From the NCBI RefSeq assembly GCF_030693775.1, contig NZ_JAUXZY010000004.1, forward strand, positions 248,001 to 312,000: DNA of 64,000 nt. The letters are read 5' to 3'. The notes under the pieces were generated by a model. It had not been told where the DNA came from. It ran no database searches and saw only the letters and a program-made list of their open reading frames with translations. This DNA is from Polynucleobacter sp. (GTDB taxonomy: Bacteria > Pseudomonadota > Gammaproteobacteria > Burkholderiales > Burkholderiaceae). A program made the translations under genes and the position numbers. Positions 44,439-54,808 of the stretch are shown in pieces (the first letter of the stretch is position 1; each line of letters opens with the position of its first letter).

Positions 44439-45236
44439 ATGCCTAAGCACCCGAAAGCCCTTCTTATTCTGAGCCATTTGCCCTATTTTGCTTGGTCGCA
44501 GGATGAGCGGCTGGGTTTTCAGGATGGGTTGCGCACCATGTCAAGGTCGATGGTGACCATTTTTACCTGGGCTTTAGTTACCGGTTTGGCCATGGGGAAA
44601 TCCACTTTAACCCTCTGGCAGGCTGTCAGCATGAGCCTGTTAGTTTTTGCGGGCACGGCGCAATTGGCCGCATTGCCCTTGATTGCGCTGGGTTTGCCGG
44701 TATGGACCATCTTAATCACGGCATTTATCGTCAATTTGCGCTTCGTCATCTTTAGTATTGGAATGCAGGCCCATTTTTACTTCCTGCCGCTGTGGCGCCG
44801 AGCCACTGTAGGCTACTTCACCGCCGATTTTAGTTATTTGATGTACACCGCGAGATACCCAGAAGCGCATCCCCCCCAGGAAAGCCCGGCTGCTCGCCGA
44901 TCGCGCACGGCCTTTATGTATGGACTAACCACCGGCAATTGGAGCATTTGGCAAATGGGCTCGCTGCTGGGCATTGTCTTGGCAGGGCAAATTCCGCAAA
45001 GCTGGGGGCTGGAGTTTGCCGGTACTTTAGCCTTGATTGCGGTGATTGTGCCTATGCTGGATCGTGCCGCAGCGCGCTGGGCTGCTGGCGCTGCAGCGCT
45101 CGTTGCTGTTCTGAGCATGAGCCTGCCCTTTAAGCTCAATATTGTTCTGGCGATTGTTGCGGCAATTGCGGTCGGCATTGTCAGCGATCGCCGCCCCAAA
45201 GACCCCCAAGCCAACCGAGTTAGCGCGGGAGATTAG
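44439..45236 (+). CDS. azlC: AzlC family branched-chain amino acid exporter, large subunit
   Basis: A 265-residue inner-membrane protein with about eight hydrophobic segments, with GFQDGLRTM, the FAGTAQLAALPLIALG motif and LRFVIFSIGMQAHFYFLPL typical of AzlC. With AzlD it exports branched-chain amino acids. The first about 30 residues may be over-extended. It ends 1 base before azlD. Confidence 0.9.
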   Translation: MPKHPKALLILSHLPYFAWSQDERLGFQDGLRTMSRSMVTIFTWALVTGLAMGKSTLTLWQAVSMSLLVFAGTAQLAALPLIALGLPVWTILITAFIVNLRFVIFSIGMQAHFYFLPLWRRATVGYFTADFSYLMYTARYPEAHPPQESPAARRSRTAFMYGLTTGNWSIWQMGSLLGIVLAGQIPQSWGLEFAGTLALIAVIVPMLDRAAARWAAGAAALVAVLSMSLPFKLNIVLAIVAAIAVGIVSDRRPKDPQANRVSAGD

Positions 45237-45237
45237 C

Positions 45238-45579
45238 GTGCCTACCCTCACTTCCCTCGAAATCAGCGCACTTATTGTGGGTATGGGCCTAGTCACTTTA
45301 GGGACACGGGGCTTTTTTATGTACTTGGGGGATCGGGTGCGGATGCCCGAACTCATTTTGCGTTCTATTCGGTATGCCCCGCTCGCAGCGATTGTGGCCA
45401 TTTTGGCCCCGGAAATCCTCATGCCCGAGGGCGCCACAGAAATTAGCCAGTTTAATTGGGCTATTCCGCAGATTTGGGCTGGTTTAGCTGCTTTTGTGGC
45501 GTTTACCTGGCTGCGCAGCATGTTGCCAACCCTGATTATTGGCATGCTGGTTTACAGCGCCCTGCGCTACTGGTTTTAG
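45238..45579 (+). CDS. azlD: AzlD family subunit
   Basis: A 113-residue protein with four hydrophobic segments and the AzlD motif [24 protein letters not shown] at 45238, with GGGAGA upstream and 1 base after the azlC stop, is chosen; upstream in-frame starts lie inside azlC. It completes the AzlCD exporter. Confidence 0.9.
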   Translation: MPTLTSLEISALIVGMGLVTLGTRGFFMYLGDRVRMPELILRSIRYAPLAAIVAILAPEILMPEGATEISQFNWAIPQIWAGLAAFVAFTWLRSMLPTLIIGMLVYSALRYWF

Positions 45580-45614
45580 AATGGGGGATTGTTCTTTTAC
45601 CGAATTTCATTTCC

Positions 45615-46826
45615 ATGTCCGATACCCTTTTTAAAGTAAAACGCCTCCATGACTTAGCGCAGGCTGGACTGTTAAAAGGTAAGCGGGTGCTGATCCGCTC
45701 CGATCTGAATGTGCCTCAGGACGAGGCTGGCAATATTACCGAAGACACCCGCATCCGCGCATCCATTCCGGCCATTGAAATTTGCCTACAAGCTGGGGCT
45801 GCAGTGATGGTGACCTCCCACTTGGGTAGACCAACCGAAGGTGAATTTAAGCCCGAAGATAGCTTGGCTCCAGTAGCGCATCGCATCGCAGAAATCCTCA
45901 ATCGCAAAGTGCCTCTGATTAGCAAGTGGGTTGATGGCGGTTTTGATCTTCAGCCCGGCGATCTCGTGCTGCTGGAGAACTGCCGCGTCAATGTGGGCGA
46001 AAAGAAAAATAGCGAAGCACTTGCCAAAAAAATTGCCGCGCTCTGCGACGTCTATGTCAATGATGCGTTTGGTACAGCACATCGCGCTGAGGCCACGACG
46101 CATGGCGTCGCTCGGTTTGCACCGATTGCCTGTGCGGGACCACTCATGGCTGCTGAGCTCGACGCCTTGAGCCGAGCCCTCGCCAATCCCAAGCGACCCT
46201 TGATCGCCATTGTGGCCGGATCCAAAGTATCGAGCAAGCTGACGATTCTGAAAGCCTTGGCTGAAAAAGTCGATGAGCTGATTGTGGGCGGCGGCATTGC
46301 TAATACCTTCATGCTGGCTAAGGGTCTGCCCATCGGCAAGTCCTTAGCCGAGCCTGACCTCGTGAATGAGGCTAGAGAAATCATGGATCTGATGGAAAAG
46401 CGCGGCGCCCATGTGCCGATTCCAGAAGACGTAGTGGTGGCCAACGAACTCTCGCCATTGGCGCGCGCCAATCGGGTGCCGTCCAATGAGGTTGCCGAGG
46501 ACGACATGATTTTGGATGTGGGTCCGAAGACCGCCGCACGACTATCTACTATGCTGGCCCATGCGGGCACGATAGTATGGAATGGGCCTTTAGGGGTTTT
46601 TGAGATTGATCAATTTGGTGGCGGTACCAAAATGATTGCAGCAGCCATTGCCCATTCCCCAGCGTTTTCGATTGCGGGTGGTGGCGATACCTTGGCAGCA
46701 ATTGCCAAGTACGGCATCGAAAATCAAGTTGATTACATATCTACCGGTGGCGGCGCTTTCCTCGAGTTTTTGGAAGGCAAAACATTACCGGCGTTTGCAG
46801 TATTGGTTGAGCGAGGAAGCGAATAA
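45615..46826 (+). CDS. pgk: Phosphoglycerate kinase
   Basis: A 403-residue glycolytic/gluconeogenic kinase exchanging phosphate between 1,3-bisphosphoglycerate and ADP. Starts [26 protein letters not shown] is the substrate site, [16 protein letters not shown] [12 protein letters not shown] the middle loop and [13 protein letters not shown] the nucleotide region. Longer frames from 45456 are not used because they run through azlD. First gene of pgk-pyk-fba-purC. Confidence 0.97.
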   Translation: MSDTLFKVKRLHDLAQAGLLKGKRVLIRSDLNVPQDEAGNITEDTRIRASIPAIEICLQAGAAVMVTSHLGRPTEGEFKPEDSLAPVAHRIAEILNRKVPLISKWVDGGFDLQPGDLVLLENCRVNVGEKKNSEALAKKIAALCDVYVNDAFGTAHRAEATTHGVARFAPIACAGPLMAAELDALSRALANPKRPLIAIVAGSKVSSKLTILKALAEKVDELIVGGGIANTFMLAKGLPIGKSLAEPDLVNEAREIMDLMEKRGAHVPIPEDVVVANELSPLARANRVPSNEVAEDDMILDVGPKTAARLSTMLAHAGTIVWNGPLGVFEIDQFGGGTKMIAAAIAHSPAFSIAGGGDTLAAIAKYGIENQVDYISTGGGAFLEFLEGKTLPAFAVLVERGSE

Positions 46827-46840
46827 AAAAGGAGCTTTTC

Positions 46841-48277
46841 ATGTTACGAGCCACAAAGATTATTGCAACACTAGGACCAGCTTCAGAAAAGCCAGCAGTT
46901 TTGCGAGACATGATCCACGCCGGATTGGATGTGGTTCGACTGAACTTTTCGCATGGTACTGTTGAAGATCACCGCGCACGCCATGATTTGGTCCGATCGA
47001 TTTGCGCTGAAGTGGGTCGTGAGCTTGGCATTATGGCGGACCTGCAAGGACCGAAGATTCGGGTGGGCAAGTTCGCAGACGGTAAAGCCATCCTCAAGGA
47101 AGGTGCCGCATTTATTCTGGATGTTGCCTGCGATCTAGGCAATGAAGAACGTGTCGGTCTTGACTACAAAAATTTACCGAATGATGTCCGTGCCGGCGAT
47201 CGTCTACTCCTCAATGACGGCTTGATCGTATTGCGCGTGGAGTCGGTTAAGGGGGGTGAGATTCATACGCGCGTTGAGCTTGGTGGTGTACTTTCGAATA
47301 ACAAGGGTATCAATCGCGCTGGTGGCGGTTTAACTGCTCCGGCATTGACCGAGAAGGACATTCTTGATTTGGATGCTGCGATTGCAATGGGCGTCGACTT
47401 TGTTGCCATCAGCTTTCCAAAAGATGGTGCGGATATGGCCTACGCCCGCAAATTAGCCGATGCAGCGAGTGCCAAGCATGGCGTACCTAAGGTCAAGTTA
47501 ATTGCCAAAGTCGAGCGTGCCGAGGCGATTGAGCCCGATGCACTTAACAGCATCATTGCAGAGAGCGACGGCATTATGGTTGCACGCGGTGACCTCGCAA
47601 TCGAGGTGGGCAACCCTGCTGTGCCAGCCCTACAAAAGCGCATGATCAAGTTGGCTCGTGAAGCTGATAAATTTACGATTACGGCCACGCAAATGATGGA
47701 GTCGATGATTAGTGCGCCTGTGCCAACGCGTGCCGAGGTCAGTGACGTTGCGAATGCGGTTTTGGATGGGACCGATGCAGTGATGTTGTCAGCAGAATCG
47801 GCCACGGGAATGTACCCCGTCAAGACGATTGAACAGATGGCAGAGATTTGCATCGAAGCAGAAAAATCAGAACAGGTTCGGCTTGATACCGACTTTTTAG
47901 ATCAAACCTTCACTCGCATCGATCAGACGATTGCCTTGGGTGCTTTGTTTACAGCGCACCATTTACATGCCACCGCGATTGCTGCACTGACGCAGTCGGG
48001 ATCCACCCCCATCTGGATGAGTCGCCATAATATTCATGTGCCTATTTTTGCCTTGACGCCCAATATCTCAACCCAACGTGTATTAAGTACCTATCGTAAC
48101 GTCACTCCCTTGGGTTTGGCGCTGAGCAGCGATCGTGATACGGCATTGGCGCAGGTCGAGCAGCGCTTGAAGGAGCTCGGCGCTGTGAAAACAGGCGATA
48201 CGATTGTGTTAACCATTGGCGCGCCGATGGGCTCTCCTGGCGGCACCAATACTTTAAAGATTGTCAACGTAAAATAA
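46841..48277 (+). CDS. pyk: Pyruvate kinase
   Basis: A 478-residue enzyme making pyruvate and ATP from phosphoenolpyruvate. TKIIATLGPASEKP, RLNFSHG, the catalytic Lys region KLIAKVERAEAI and MVARGDLAIEVG, plus the C-terminal domain, are intact. 14 bases after pgk; preceded by AAGGAG. Confidence 0.97.
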   Translation: MLRATKIIATLGPASEKPAVLRDMIHAGLDVVRLNFSHGTVEDHRARHDLVRSICAEVGRELGIMADLQGPKIRVGKFADGKAILKEGAAFILDVACDLGNEERVGLDYKNLPNDVRAGDRLLLNDGLIVLRVESVKGGEIHTRVELGGVLSNNKGINRAGGGLTAPALTEKDILDLDAAIAMGVDFVAISFPKDGADMAYARKLADAASAKHGVPKVKLIAKVERAEAIEPDALNSIIAESDGIMVARGDLAIEVGNPAVPALQKRMIKLAREADKFTITATQMMESMISAPVPTRAEVSDVANAVLDGTDAVMLSAESATGMYPVKTIEQMAEICIEAEKSEQVRLDTDFLDQTFTRIDQTIALGALFTAHHLHATAIAALTQSGSTPIWMSRHNIHVPIFALTPNISTQRVLSTYRNVTPLGLALSSDRDTALAQVEQRLKELGAVKTGDTIVLTIGAPMGSPGGTNTLKIVNVK

Positions 48278-48316
48278 GAATCTGATTTTTTATCCTTTTA
48301 TATAGAAGAGAGTGTT

Positions 48317-49381
48317 ATGCCCCTTGTATCCATGCGCCAACTGTTAGACCATGCTGCTGAACACAGCTACGGATTGCCTGCTTTCAATGTGAATAACTTG
48401 GAGCAGGTACAAGCCATCATGATGGCGGCGGATGAGGTTGGTGCGCCTGTCATCATGCAAGCATCGGCAGGGGCACGAAAGTATGCGGGGGAAGCATTTT
48501 TGCGCCACTTGATTTCCGCGGCGGTTGAAGAGTATCCCCACATTCCAGTGGTAATGCACCAAGACCACGGTCAAAGTCCAGCAGTATGTATGGCGGCAAT
48601 TAAAAGTGGCTTTACCAGTGTGATGATGGACGGCTCACTCGAGGCCGATGGTAAGTCGGTTGCGAGCTATGACTACAACGTTGCTGTATCGCAAGAAGTG
48701 GTGAAGTTCTCACACTCGATTGGTGTTACGGTAGAGGCAGAGCTCGGTGTTTTGGGCTCTCTCGAAACCATGATGGGCGATAAAGAAGATGGTCATGGCG
48801 CCGACGGCACGATGACGCGTGAGCAGTTGTTAACCGACGTCGAGCAAGCGGCTGACTTTGTACGTGCGACGCAATGCGATGCACTGGCGATTGCGATTGG
48901 CACCAGCCATGGCGCATATAAATTTACAAAGAAGCCAACCGGCGACATTTTGGCCATCACCCGCATTAAAGAAATTAATCAGCGCATTCCCAATACTCAT
49001 TTAGTGATGCACGGCTCCTCCAGTGTTCCACAAGAGTTGCTTGCTGAGATTCGGGCTTTTGGTGGCGATATGAAAGAAACCTACGGCGTGCCCGTAGAGG
49101 AAATACAAGAAGGCATCAAGCACGGCGTGCGTAAGATTAATATCGACACCGATATTCGCTTGGCGATGACGGCTGCGATCCGCCGCTATCTGTTTGAGAA
49201 CCCCGGTAAATTTGATCCACGCGACTACCTCAAGCCAGCGCGCGAAGCGGCAAAAGCCATCTGCGTTGCACGTTACACCTCGTTTGGTTGTGCTGGTCAG
49301 GCAGCGAAAATTAAACCCGTGTCCCTCGAAAAAATGGCTGAGCGCTATCGCGCCGGTCAGCTTGCCCAGATCGTGAAGTAA
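48317..49381 (+). CDS. fba: Class II fructose-bisphosphate aldolase
   Basis: A 354-residue zinc aldolase (Calvin-cycle subtype length). [13 protein letters not shown], the zinc/active-site [30 protein letters not shown] and [18 protein letters not shown] are all present. It links triose phosphates and fructose-1,6-bisphosphate. purC starts 4 bases after the stop. Confidence 0.97.
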   Translation: MPLVSMRQLLDHAAEHSYGLPAFNVNNLEQVQAIMMAADEVGAPVIMQASAGARKYAGEAFLRHLISAAVEEYPHIPVVMHQDHGQSPAVCMAAIKSGFTSVMMDGSLEADGKSVASYDYNVAVSQEVVKFSHSIGVTVEAELGVLGSLETMMGDKEDGHGADGTMTREQLLTDVEQAADFVRATQCDALAIAIGTSHGAYKFTKKPTGDILAITRIKEINQRIPNTHLVMHGSSSVPQELLAEIRAFGGDMKETYGVPVEEIQEGIKHGVRKINIDTDIRLAMTAAIRRYLFENPGKFDPRDYLKPAREAAKAICVARYTSFGCAGQAAKIKPVSLEKMAERYRAGQLAQIVK

Positions 49382-49385
49382 TGCA

Positions 49386-50288
49386 ATGAAAAAAGCATTG
49401 CACGCAACCTCGATTACCTCTTTACCTTTGTTATCCAAAGGCAAGGTGCGCGACGTATATGAGTTAGGCAAGGACCGTTTGCTGATGATCACAACCGATC
49501 GCTTATCAGCATTTGATGTGATTTTGCCGCAGCCTATTCCTGAAAAAGGAATCATCCTCAATCAAATGGCGAATTTTTGGTTTGACAAATTAGCCCATGT
49601 GATTCCAAACCACCTTACTGGTATTGATCCTGCCAGCGTAGTGACGGCAGACGAGGTGGAGCAGGTGCAAGGGCGTGCGGTGGTAGCGAAGCGGCTTAAG
49701 CCCATTTTGGTTGAGGCGGTGGTGCGCGGTTATTTGGCTGGTAGTGGCTGGAAAGACTATCAAGCAACCGGCAGCGTGTGCGGCGTTCCTTTGCCGCCTG
49801 GCTTGCAAAATGCCCAAAAGTTAGCCCAACCCATTTTTACGCCTGCTGCTAAATCAGCCATGGGCGAGCACGATGAAAATATCTCATTTGAAGAAGTGGT
49901 GCAGCGCATTGGTGCACCCTTAGCCAATCAAATTCGAGATGTCAGCATTCGCCTGTATGAGGAAGCGTCGCGCTATGCCGCTACCCGCGGCATCATCATC
50001 GCTGACACCAAGTTTGAGTTTGGTTTAGATGAAGCCAATCAGCTGGTTCTGATGGATGAGATTCTGACCGCAGATTCTTCCCGCTTTTGGCCTGCTGAGA
50101 CCTACCAGCCTGGTACGAATCCCCCATCGTATGACAAGCAATTTATACGCGACTGGTTGGAGCAAGTTCGGATCGATGGCAAGCCGTGGCCTAAAACCCC
50201 TCCGGCCCCGGATCTGCCCAATGATGTGATCGAAAAGACCGCGGAAAAGTACCGCGAGGCCCTCACGCGCCTAAGTCAGGCAGTCTAA
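49386..50288 (+). CDS. purC: SAICAR synthase
   Basis: A 300-residue phosphoribosylaminoimidazole-succinocarboxamide synthase, the ATP-dependent aspartate-adding step of purine synthesis. [42 protein letters not shown] and DTKFEFGLD are diagnostic. Longer than the E. coli form (237), like the eukaryote/betaproteobacterial type. Precedes purE by 83 bases. Confidence 0.97.
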   Translation: MKKALHATSITSLPLLSKGKVRDVYELGKDRLLMITTDRLSAFDVILPQPIPEKGIILNQMANFWFDKLAHVIPNHLTGIDPASVVTADEVEQVQGRAVVAKRLKPILVEAVVRGYLAGSGWKDYQATGSVCGVPLPPGLQNAQKLAQPIFTPAAKSAMGEHDENISFEEVVQRIGAPLANQIRDVSIRLYEEASRYAATRGIIIADTKFEFGLDEANQLVLMDEILTADSSRFWPAETYQPGTNPPSYDKQFIRDWLEQVRIDGKPWPKTPPAPDLPNDVIEKTAEKYREALTRLSQAV

Positions 50289-50371
50289 TTGGCAGTCATT
50301 CCGCTGGAGTCCCTGCCAAAAGGCTGGGATAATAGATCCTCTTTTCGTATCCGGCATAAGTGGAGCAGGTC

Positions 50372-50878
50372 ATGAGCACAGGTTCAAACACAACAGCAGT
50401 CGTTGGCATTGTGATGGGTTCCAATTCCGATTGGGACGTCATGCAGCATGCCGCCCAAATGCTAGACCAGTTTGGTGTGCCTTATGAGGCCCAGGTTTTA
50501 TCTGCGCACCGCATGCCTGATGATATGTTTGCGTATGCAGAAGCAGCGCGTGGTCGGGGTCTGCGGGCAATTATTGCCGGCGCAGGTGGTGCCGCCCATT
50601 TACCAGGCATGCTTGCCTCTAAAACTCTCGTGCCGGTTTTTGGTGTGCCCGTTCCCAGCAAGTACTTGCGCGGTGAAGACTCCTTGTATTCGATTGTGCA
50701 AATGCCCAAGGGTATTCCAGTGGCTACCTTTGCGATTGGTGAGGCGGGTGCTGCCAATGCTGCATTGCACGTCATTGCTATTTTGGCTGCGCACGATGCT
50801 GATTTGATGACAGCCCTCGAAAGTTTTCGCAGTAAACAGACCGCGCAAGCCCAAGCCATGGAATTAGCAGCTAAGTAA
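50372..50878 (+). CDS. purE: N5-carboxyaminoimidazole ribonucleotide mutase
   Basis: A 168-residue class I Pur[49 protein letters not shown] at 50372 with GGAG upstream is used rather than GTG at 50360. It moves the carboxyl group of N5-CAIR to give CAIR; purK follows 3 bases later. Confidence 0.96.
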   Translation: MSTGSNTTAVVGIVMGSNSDWDVMQHAAQMLDQFGVPYEAQVLSAHRMPDDMFAYAEAARGRGLRAIIAGAGGAAHLPGMLASKTLVPVFGVPVPSKYLRGEDSLYSIVQMPKGIPVATFAIGEAGAANAALHVIAILAAHDADLMTALESFRSKQTAQAQAMELAAK

Positions 50879-50881
50879 TTG

Positions 50882-52093
50882 ATGAGTATGAACGCAGCTT
50901 CTTCTTCGGGCATTTGTAAATCACCGGCGTGGCTCGGTATTTTGGGTGGCGGCCAGCTTGGGCGCATGTTCATCCATGAAGCCCAGTCTTTGGGATTTAA
51001 AGTCTGCGTACTCGATCCTGATCCACTCAGTCCAGGGGGGTCAGTTGCTGAAAAACATTTATGTGCCGATTACCTTGATACGGCCGCCCTTTCTGAAATG
51101 GCCAGTTTGTGTTCCGCCATTAGTACCGAGTTTGAAAACGTTCCTGCACAAGCGCTCGACTTTTTTAAGGCACGCGGGCTATTTGTTGCTCCGGATAGCA
51201 GCTGCGTCTCGATTGCACAAGACCGCATAAAAGAAAAAGCATTTTTAGCGCAGTGCGCCCCCATCTCTGGAGTGTGTCCGGTGCCGTATGGCGTGATTCA
51301 TAGCGAAGCCGATTTGGCCTTGCTTGCAGATGATCTCTTCCCCGGTATTTTGAAAACAGTGCGCCTCGGTTATGACGGCAAAGGCCAAGTGACGGTTCAG
51401 TCGCGCGATCAATTGGCAGCGGCTTGGGCTGATTTAGGTCGGGTTGCGTGTGTATTGGAAAAGCGCATGGCATTGGCTTTTGAGGTATCGGCGATTGTGG
51501 CGCGCGGGCATGACGGCGATATCCGGTCTTTTCCTCCGGCAGAAAACATCCATCGCCAAGGCATCTTGCATACCAGTACTGTGCCTTCACCATCCTTGCA
51601 GCAGCATCCCGCTTTACTCGAGCGGATTCAAAAAGCAACCAGTGCCATTGCGCAGGAGATGAAGTATGTCGGCGTACTTTGCGTTGAATACTTTGTGCTT
51701 ACCGACGGCAGCATCGTTGCCAATGAAGTAGCGCCGCGTCCTCATAATTCGGGGCACTACACCATGGATGCCTGTGTTACGAGTCAGTTTCAGCAGCAGG
51801 TCAGGGCAATGGCTCGCCTGCCGCTCGGCGATACCCGCTTACTCAGCCCCGTTGCCATGCTCAATATTTTGGGTGATGTGTGGTTTATCAAGGAAGACAA
51901 ACAGCAAACGACTGCAAGCGAGCCAGCATGGGAGCGCGTCCTCAGTCACCCTGACGCAAAACTGCATTTGTACGGTAAGGCATCCCCTTTGCCCGGTCGC
52001 AAAATGGGCCATGTCAATTGCCTTGGCCAATCCCTGGATGAGGCGCGGCAGAATTGCTCTGCTGTTGCCGGCGATTTAGGTATCGCTCCTTAA
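50882..52093 (+). CDS. purK: N5-CAIR synthetase
   Basis: A 403-residue ATP-grasp carboxylase pairing with PurE. WLGILGGGQLGRMFIHEAQSLG is the start of the fold, STEFENVP the AIR-binding motif, KTVRLGYDGKGQ the ATP-grasp loop and NEVAPRPHNSGHYT the metal site. ATG at 50882 follows the purE stop. Two extra N-terminal Met residues are possible starts. Confidence 0.96.
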   Translation: MSMNAASSSGICKSPAWLGILGGGQLGRMFIHEAQSLGFKVCVLDPDPLSPGGSVAEKHLCADYLDTAALSEMASLCSAISTEFENVPAQALDFFKARGLFVAPDSSCVSIAQDRIKEKAFLAQCAPISGVCPVPYGVIHSEADLALLADDLFPGILKTVRLGYDGKGQVTVQSRDQLAAAWADLGRVACVLEKRMALAFEVSAIVARGHDGDIRSFPPAENIHRQGILHTSTVPSPSLQQHPALLERIQKATSAIAQEMKYVGVLCVEYFVLTDGSIVANEVAPRPHNSGHYTMDACVTSQFQQQVRAMARLPLGDTRLLSPVAMLNILGDVWFIKEDKQQTTASEPAWERVLSHPDAKLHLYGKASPLPGRKMGHVNCLGQSLDEARQNCSAVAGDLGIAP

Positions 52094-52107
52094 GTGATGC
52101 TGTAGTA

Positions 52108-53217
52108 GTGAAAGCCGACCCGCAGCCCACCATCAGCACAGCTGAATTGCAGCAAGCAGTAGAGCAAGCAGTACGGCGCTTACAGCAGGGCGGTTTGGTT
52201 GCGATTCCGACGGAGACGGTTTATGGACTGGCAGCCGATGCAAGCAATGAACAGGCGGTGCGACGCATCTTCTCTGCCAAAGGTAGGCCGGCAGACCATC
52301 CCCTGATTGTGCATCTGGCAGCGCCATCAATAGCAGAGGCATCAGAAATCAATCGATCGGATGCCTGGTTTAAGTTGATTGCGCCTTGGGTACGCGATCT
52401 TCCAGAAGAGGCAATGCGTTTGGTAGAGGCCTTCTGGCCAGGCCCCTTAACACTAGTGCTAAAAAAAGATAAACACGTGCTGAGCGCGGTGACTGGTGGT
52501 CAAGACACCATTGCATTGCGCTCACCTGATCACCCCGTCGCGCAAGCCCTCTTGCAGGAATTTGGTGGTGGTTTGGCCGCGCCATCGGCGAACCGTTTTG
52601 GTAAGGTATCGCCCACCCGGGCTGCGGATGTCAGCGCTGAATTCAGTGACCAAGCAGATTTGCTAATCCTGGATGGTGGCGATTGCACTGTTGGTATTGA
52701 GTCGACGATTGTGGATCTGTCATCGGGTGCCCCAGTCTTGCTGCGTCCTGGTGCGATTACGCCAGAGCAGATTGAGCAGAAAACAGGAGTACGTGTATTA
52801 GCAGCCGGAGCACGTGCTGATGCGGACACAAGCACGCCACGTGTATCAGGCAGCCTTAAAGCCCATTACGCACCCAACACACCATTGCGTTTGTACGCCG
52901 CTGGTGCAGCGCTCGATTGCATTTCGCAATACCCAGATACCAAATCCCATGTAGCCCTGGTAGTGTGGGAGTCGGAGCAAATGCGCGACCCACATGTCTT
53001 GGGCGCATCGCACATTCAGCAGGTACCGATTCCGGAGCAGAGTGACTTATTTGCTAGCCGGCTATACCGATTATTGCGTGACTTAGATGACCATACGTGG
53101 GATTTAATCGTGATGCCCGAACCACCCATGGGGCAAGAGTGGGACGGGGTGCGAGACCGACTTCAGCGCGCTTGCTTTGGTTCGGGGCCGCCCGTTAGTA
53201 ACCACGTCAGCAGTTGA
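52108..53217 (+). CDS. Threonylcarbamoyl-AMP synthase (Sua5/YwlC type)
   Basis: A 369-residue TsaC2-type enzyme making threonylcarbamoyl-AMP for t6A37 of tRNA. YrdC domain: GGLVAIPTETVYGLAADASNEQAVRRIFSAKGRP, then a C-terminal Sua5 domain from about residue 215 (SGSLKAHYAPNTPL). GTG at 52108 is the probable start; in-frame codons before it lie in purK. Its last 55 bases overlap the convergent dacB gene. Confidence 0.92.
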   Translation: MKADPQPTISTAELQQAVEQAVRRLQQGGLVAIPTETVYGLAADASNEQAVRRIFSAKGRPADHPLIVHLAAPSIAEASEINRSDAWFKLIAPWVRDLPEEAMRLVEAFWPGPLTLVLKKDKHVLSAVTGGQDTIALRSPDHPVAQALLQEFGGGLAAPSANRFGKVSPTRAADVSAEFSDQADLLILDGGDCTVGIESTIVDLSSGAPVLLRPGAITPEQIEQKTGVRVLAAGARADADTSTPRVSGSLKAHYAPNTPLRLYAAGAALDCISQYPDTKSHVALVVWESEQMRDPHVLGASHIQQVPIPEQSDLFASRLYRLLRDLDDHTWDLIVMPEPPMGQEWDGVRDRLQRACFGSGPPVSNHVSS

Positions 53218-54734
53218 TCGTGGGCATCTAGGCCACGAAAGGCATTGGGGTGATTGATGAATGAGCTAACGGCATAGGTTTTGCCGGATTGGCTCATGAC
53301 ATAGCCCGAGATTGCCCGTACTTCCGCAAGTGATCCGGTCTTAATGCGTGCCTCCGGTTTGGTCTTGAGGTGTAAGAACTGACGCAATTGCCGTATCAGG
53401 CGGTTTTTCATGGTGCCATCGGATCCCGCTAAGGGTAAGGATTGCACAAAAAGATCTCCGGATGGAAGTTGGCGTGCAGTAATCAAGAGATCATTGAGGT
53501 GACGTGCGCTAATGGCTTCGTTGCGGGATAAGCCCGAACCATTTTCTAAAACCAATTCCGGAAAGTGCAGGCCACGTTGTTTGAGCCAGGCTTGCATGAC
53601 CCGATCACTAGCGCCGATAGAGGCTGGCTTTCCTAAACGTTCTAAGCCAAGGGTTAAAAAGACTTGCCGCGCCATGACATTGTTGGAAAACTTATTGATA
53701 TCGTTCACCGCATGGATTAATTGCCCGCCCTGAAATTCCAGTAATGGCCTTGCAAATAGCGGAACCTCACCGCTTTTCCCTTGCGGCTGCTTAGCCCAGG
53801 TGCCGCCGGCCAATTCCCATGCTGCAGAAAATCCCAGAGTTAAAAAAGTATTAGGATCTAGCGCCACTACGTTGTAGGCGATGTTTTTGCATGCGCTTGG
53901 AAACTCGCCATTAAAGAGAGCCTCCCACTGATCACTTTTACTTGGGTTTGATCCCAGCTGCTTCACGAGCTCAAACTGGATTTGTTTGCGCCAAGCATCG
54001 CACGTTTGATTGCTGGGGCGCAATTGATTGACAACCTTAAATTGCGTCAATGCTGGCGTATAGCTAATTGCAATGCGATCATTTTCGCGCGCTTGACTGA
54101 CCTGGAAGGACAAGGTTCTGAACGCGTAGAGGAGTGGGTCCGGAGGCACGTTATAGGACCGCATTGACTCGCCATCGATGGTGGCGTGTTCCATCACTTC
54201 GGGGCTGTAGGCGCTGCGGTCAAAAATCAAATTCCCATCAATACGCTGAACGCCCAAATCGCGCAGACTTTTCATCATCTGCGCCAGCTCTTCAGGCACC
54301 AACTTGGGGTCGCCACTACCGCGCAGGTAAAGATTGCCTTTGAGAAGGCCATTGTTGATTTGGCCGTCCGTATACAGATTGGTATTCCAGCGGAACTGCG
54401 GACCTAGCAAATCGAGTGCGGCTAAAGTTGTTAGTAACTTGATTGCGGAGGCGGGATTCATCGATTGGTTTGCGCGCCAATCCAGAACCTCGCGCACGCT
54501 AGCTCCAGGAGCGCTGGGCAACTCCAAAACCGAAATACTCACCGCATCGCGCGGAATTTGATTCTTCGCGAGCGACTGCCATACGGCGGTCGGAACTTCG
54601 ATTGGACCGCTAAGGGCGGATGCCCACAGAGACTGACTGCTCAGTCCGTAGAGCAGTAGCGCTAGCCATTGGAATGCAGGAAGGACTGCGCGATGTGAGG
54701 TAGAAAATAGTAGCACCGGCTTATGGTAAGCCAA
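53163..54734 (-). CDS. dacB: D-alanyl-D-alanine carboxypeptidase/endopeptidase DacB (PBP4)
   Basis: A 523-residue periplasmic peptidase of family S13 that trims or cleaves peptidoglycan crosslinks. Signal peptide residues about 1-40; S96-x-x-K99 in NPASAIKLL, SGLSRNE is the SxN motif, and KTGSLAEVR is the KTG box. Length is usual. It stands alone and overlaps the tsaC gene at the 3' end by 55 bases. Confidence 0.93.
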   Translation of the reverse strand: MAYHKPVLLFSTSHRAVLPAFQWLALLLYGLSSQSLWASALSGPIEVPTAVWQSLAKNQIPRDAVSISVLELPSAPGASVREVLDWRANQSMNPASAIKLLTTLAALDLLGPQFRWNTNLYTDGQINNGLLKGNLYLRGSGDPKLVPEELAQMMKSLRDLGVQRIDGNLIFDRSAYSPEVMEHATIDGESMRSYNVPPDPLLYAFRTLSFQVSQARENDRIAISYTPALTQFKVVNQLRPSNQTCDAWRKQIQFELVKQLGSNPSKSDQWEALFNGEFPSACKNIAYNVVALDPNTFLTLGFSAAWELAGGTWAKQPQGKSGEVPLFARPLLEFQGGQLIHAVNDINKFSNNVMARQVFLTLGLERLGKPASIGASDRVMQAWLKQRGLHFPELVLENGSGLSRNEAISARHLNDLLITARQLPSGDLFVQSLPLAGSDGTMKNRLIRQLRQFLHLKTKPEARIKTGSLAEVRAISGYVMSQSGKTYAVSSFINHPNAFRGLDAHDQLLTWLLTGGPEPKQAR

Positions 54735-54808
54735 AACAGCAAAAATACTAAAAAACGAATGACTTGCTCAGTTAAGGCCTGGGATCAATTTAGGTATGCT
54801 GAGCGCAT

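Noticed and set aside
45456..45614. N-terminal extension of Pgk
   Set aside because: Overlaps azl[12 protein letters not shown] is the usual start.
46052..46570. 172-residue minus-strand frame opposite pgk
   Set aside because: Lies wholly inside a conserved gene; shadow.
50600..50854. Minus-strand frame opposite purE
   Set aside because: Shadow of purE.
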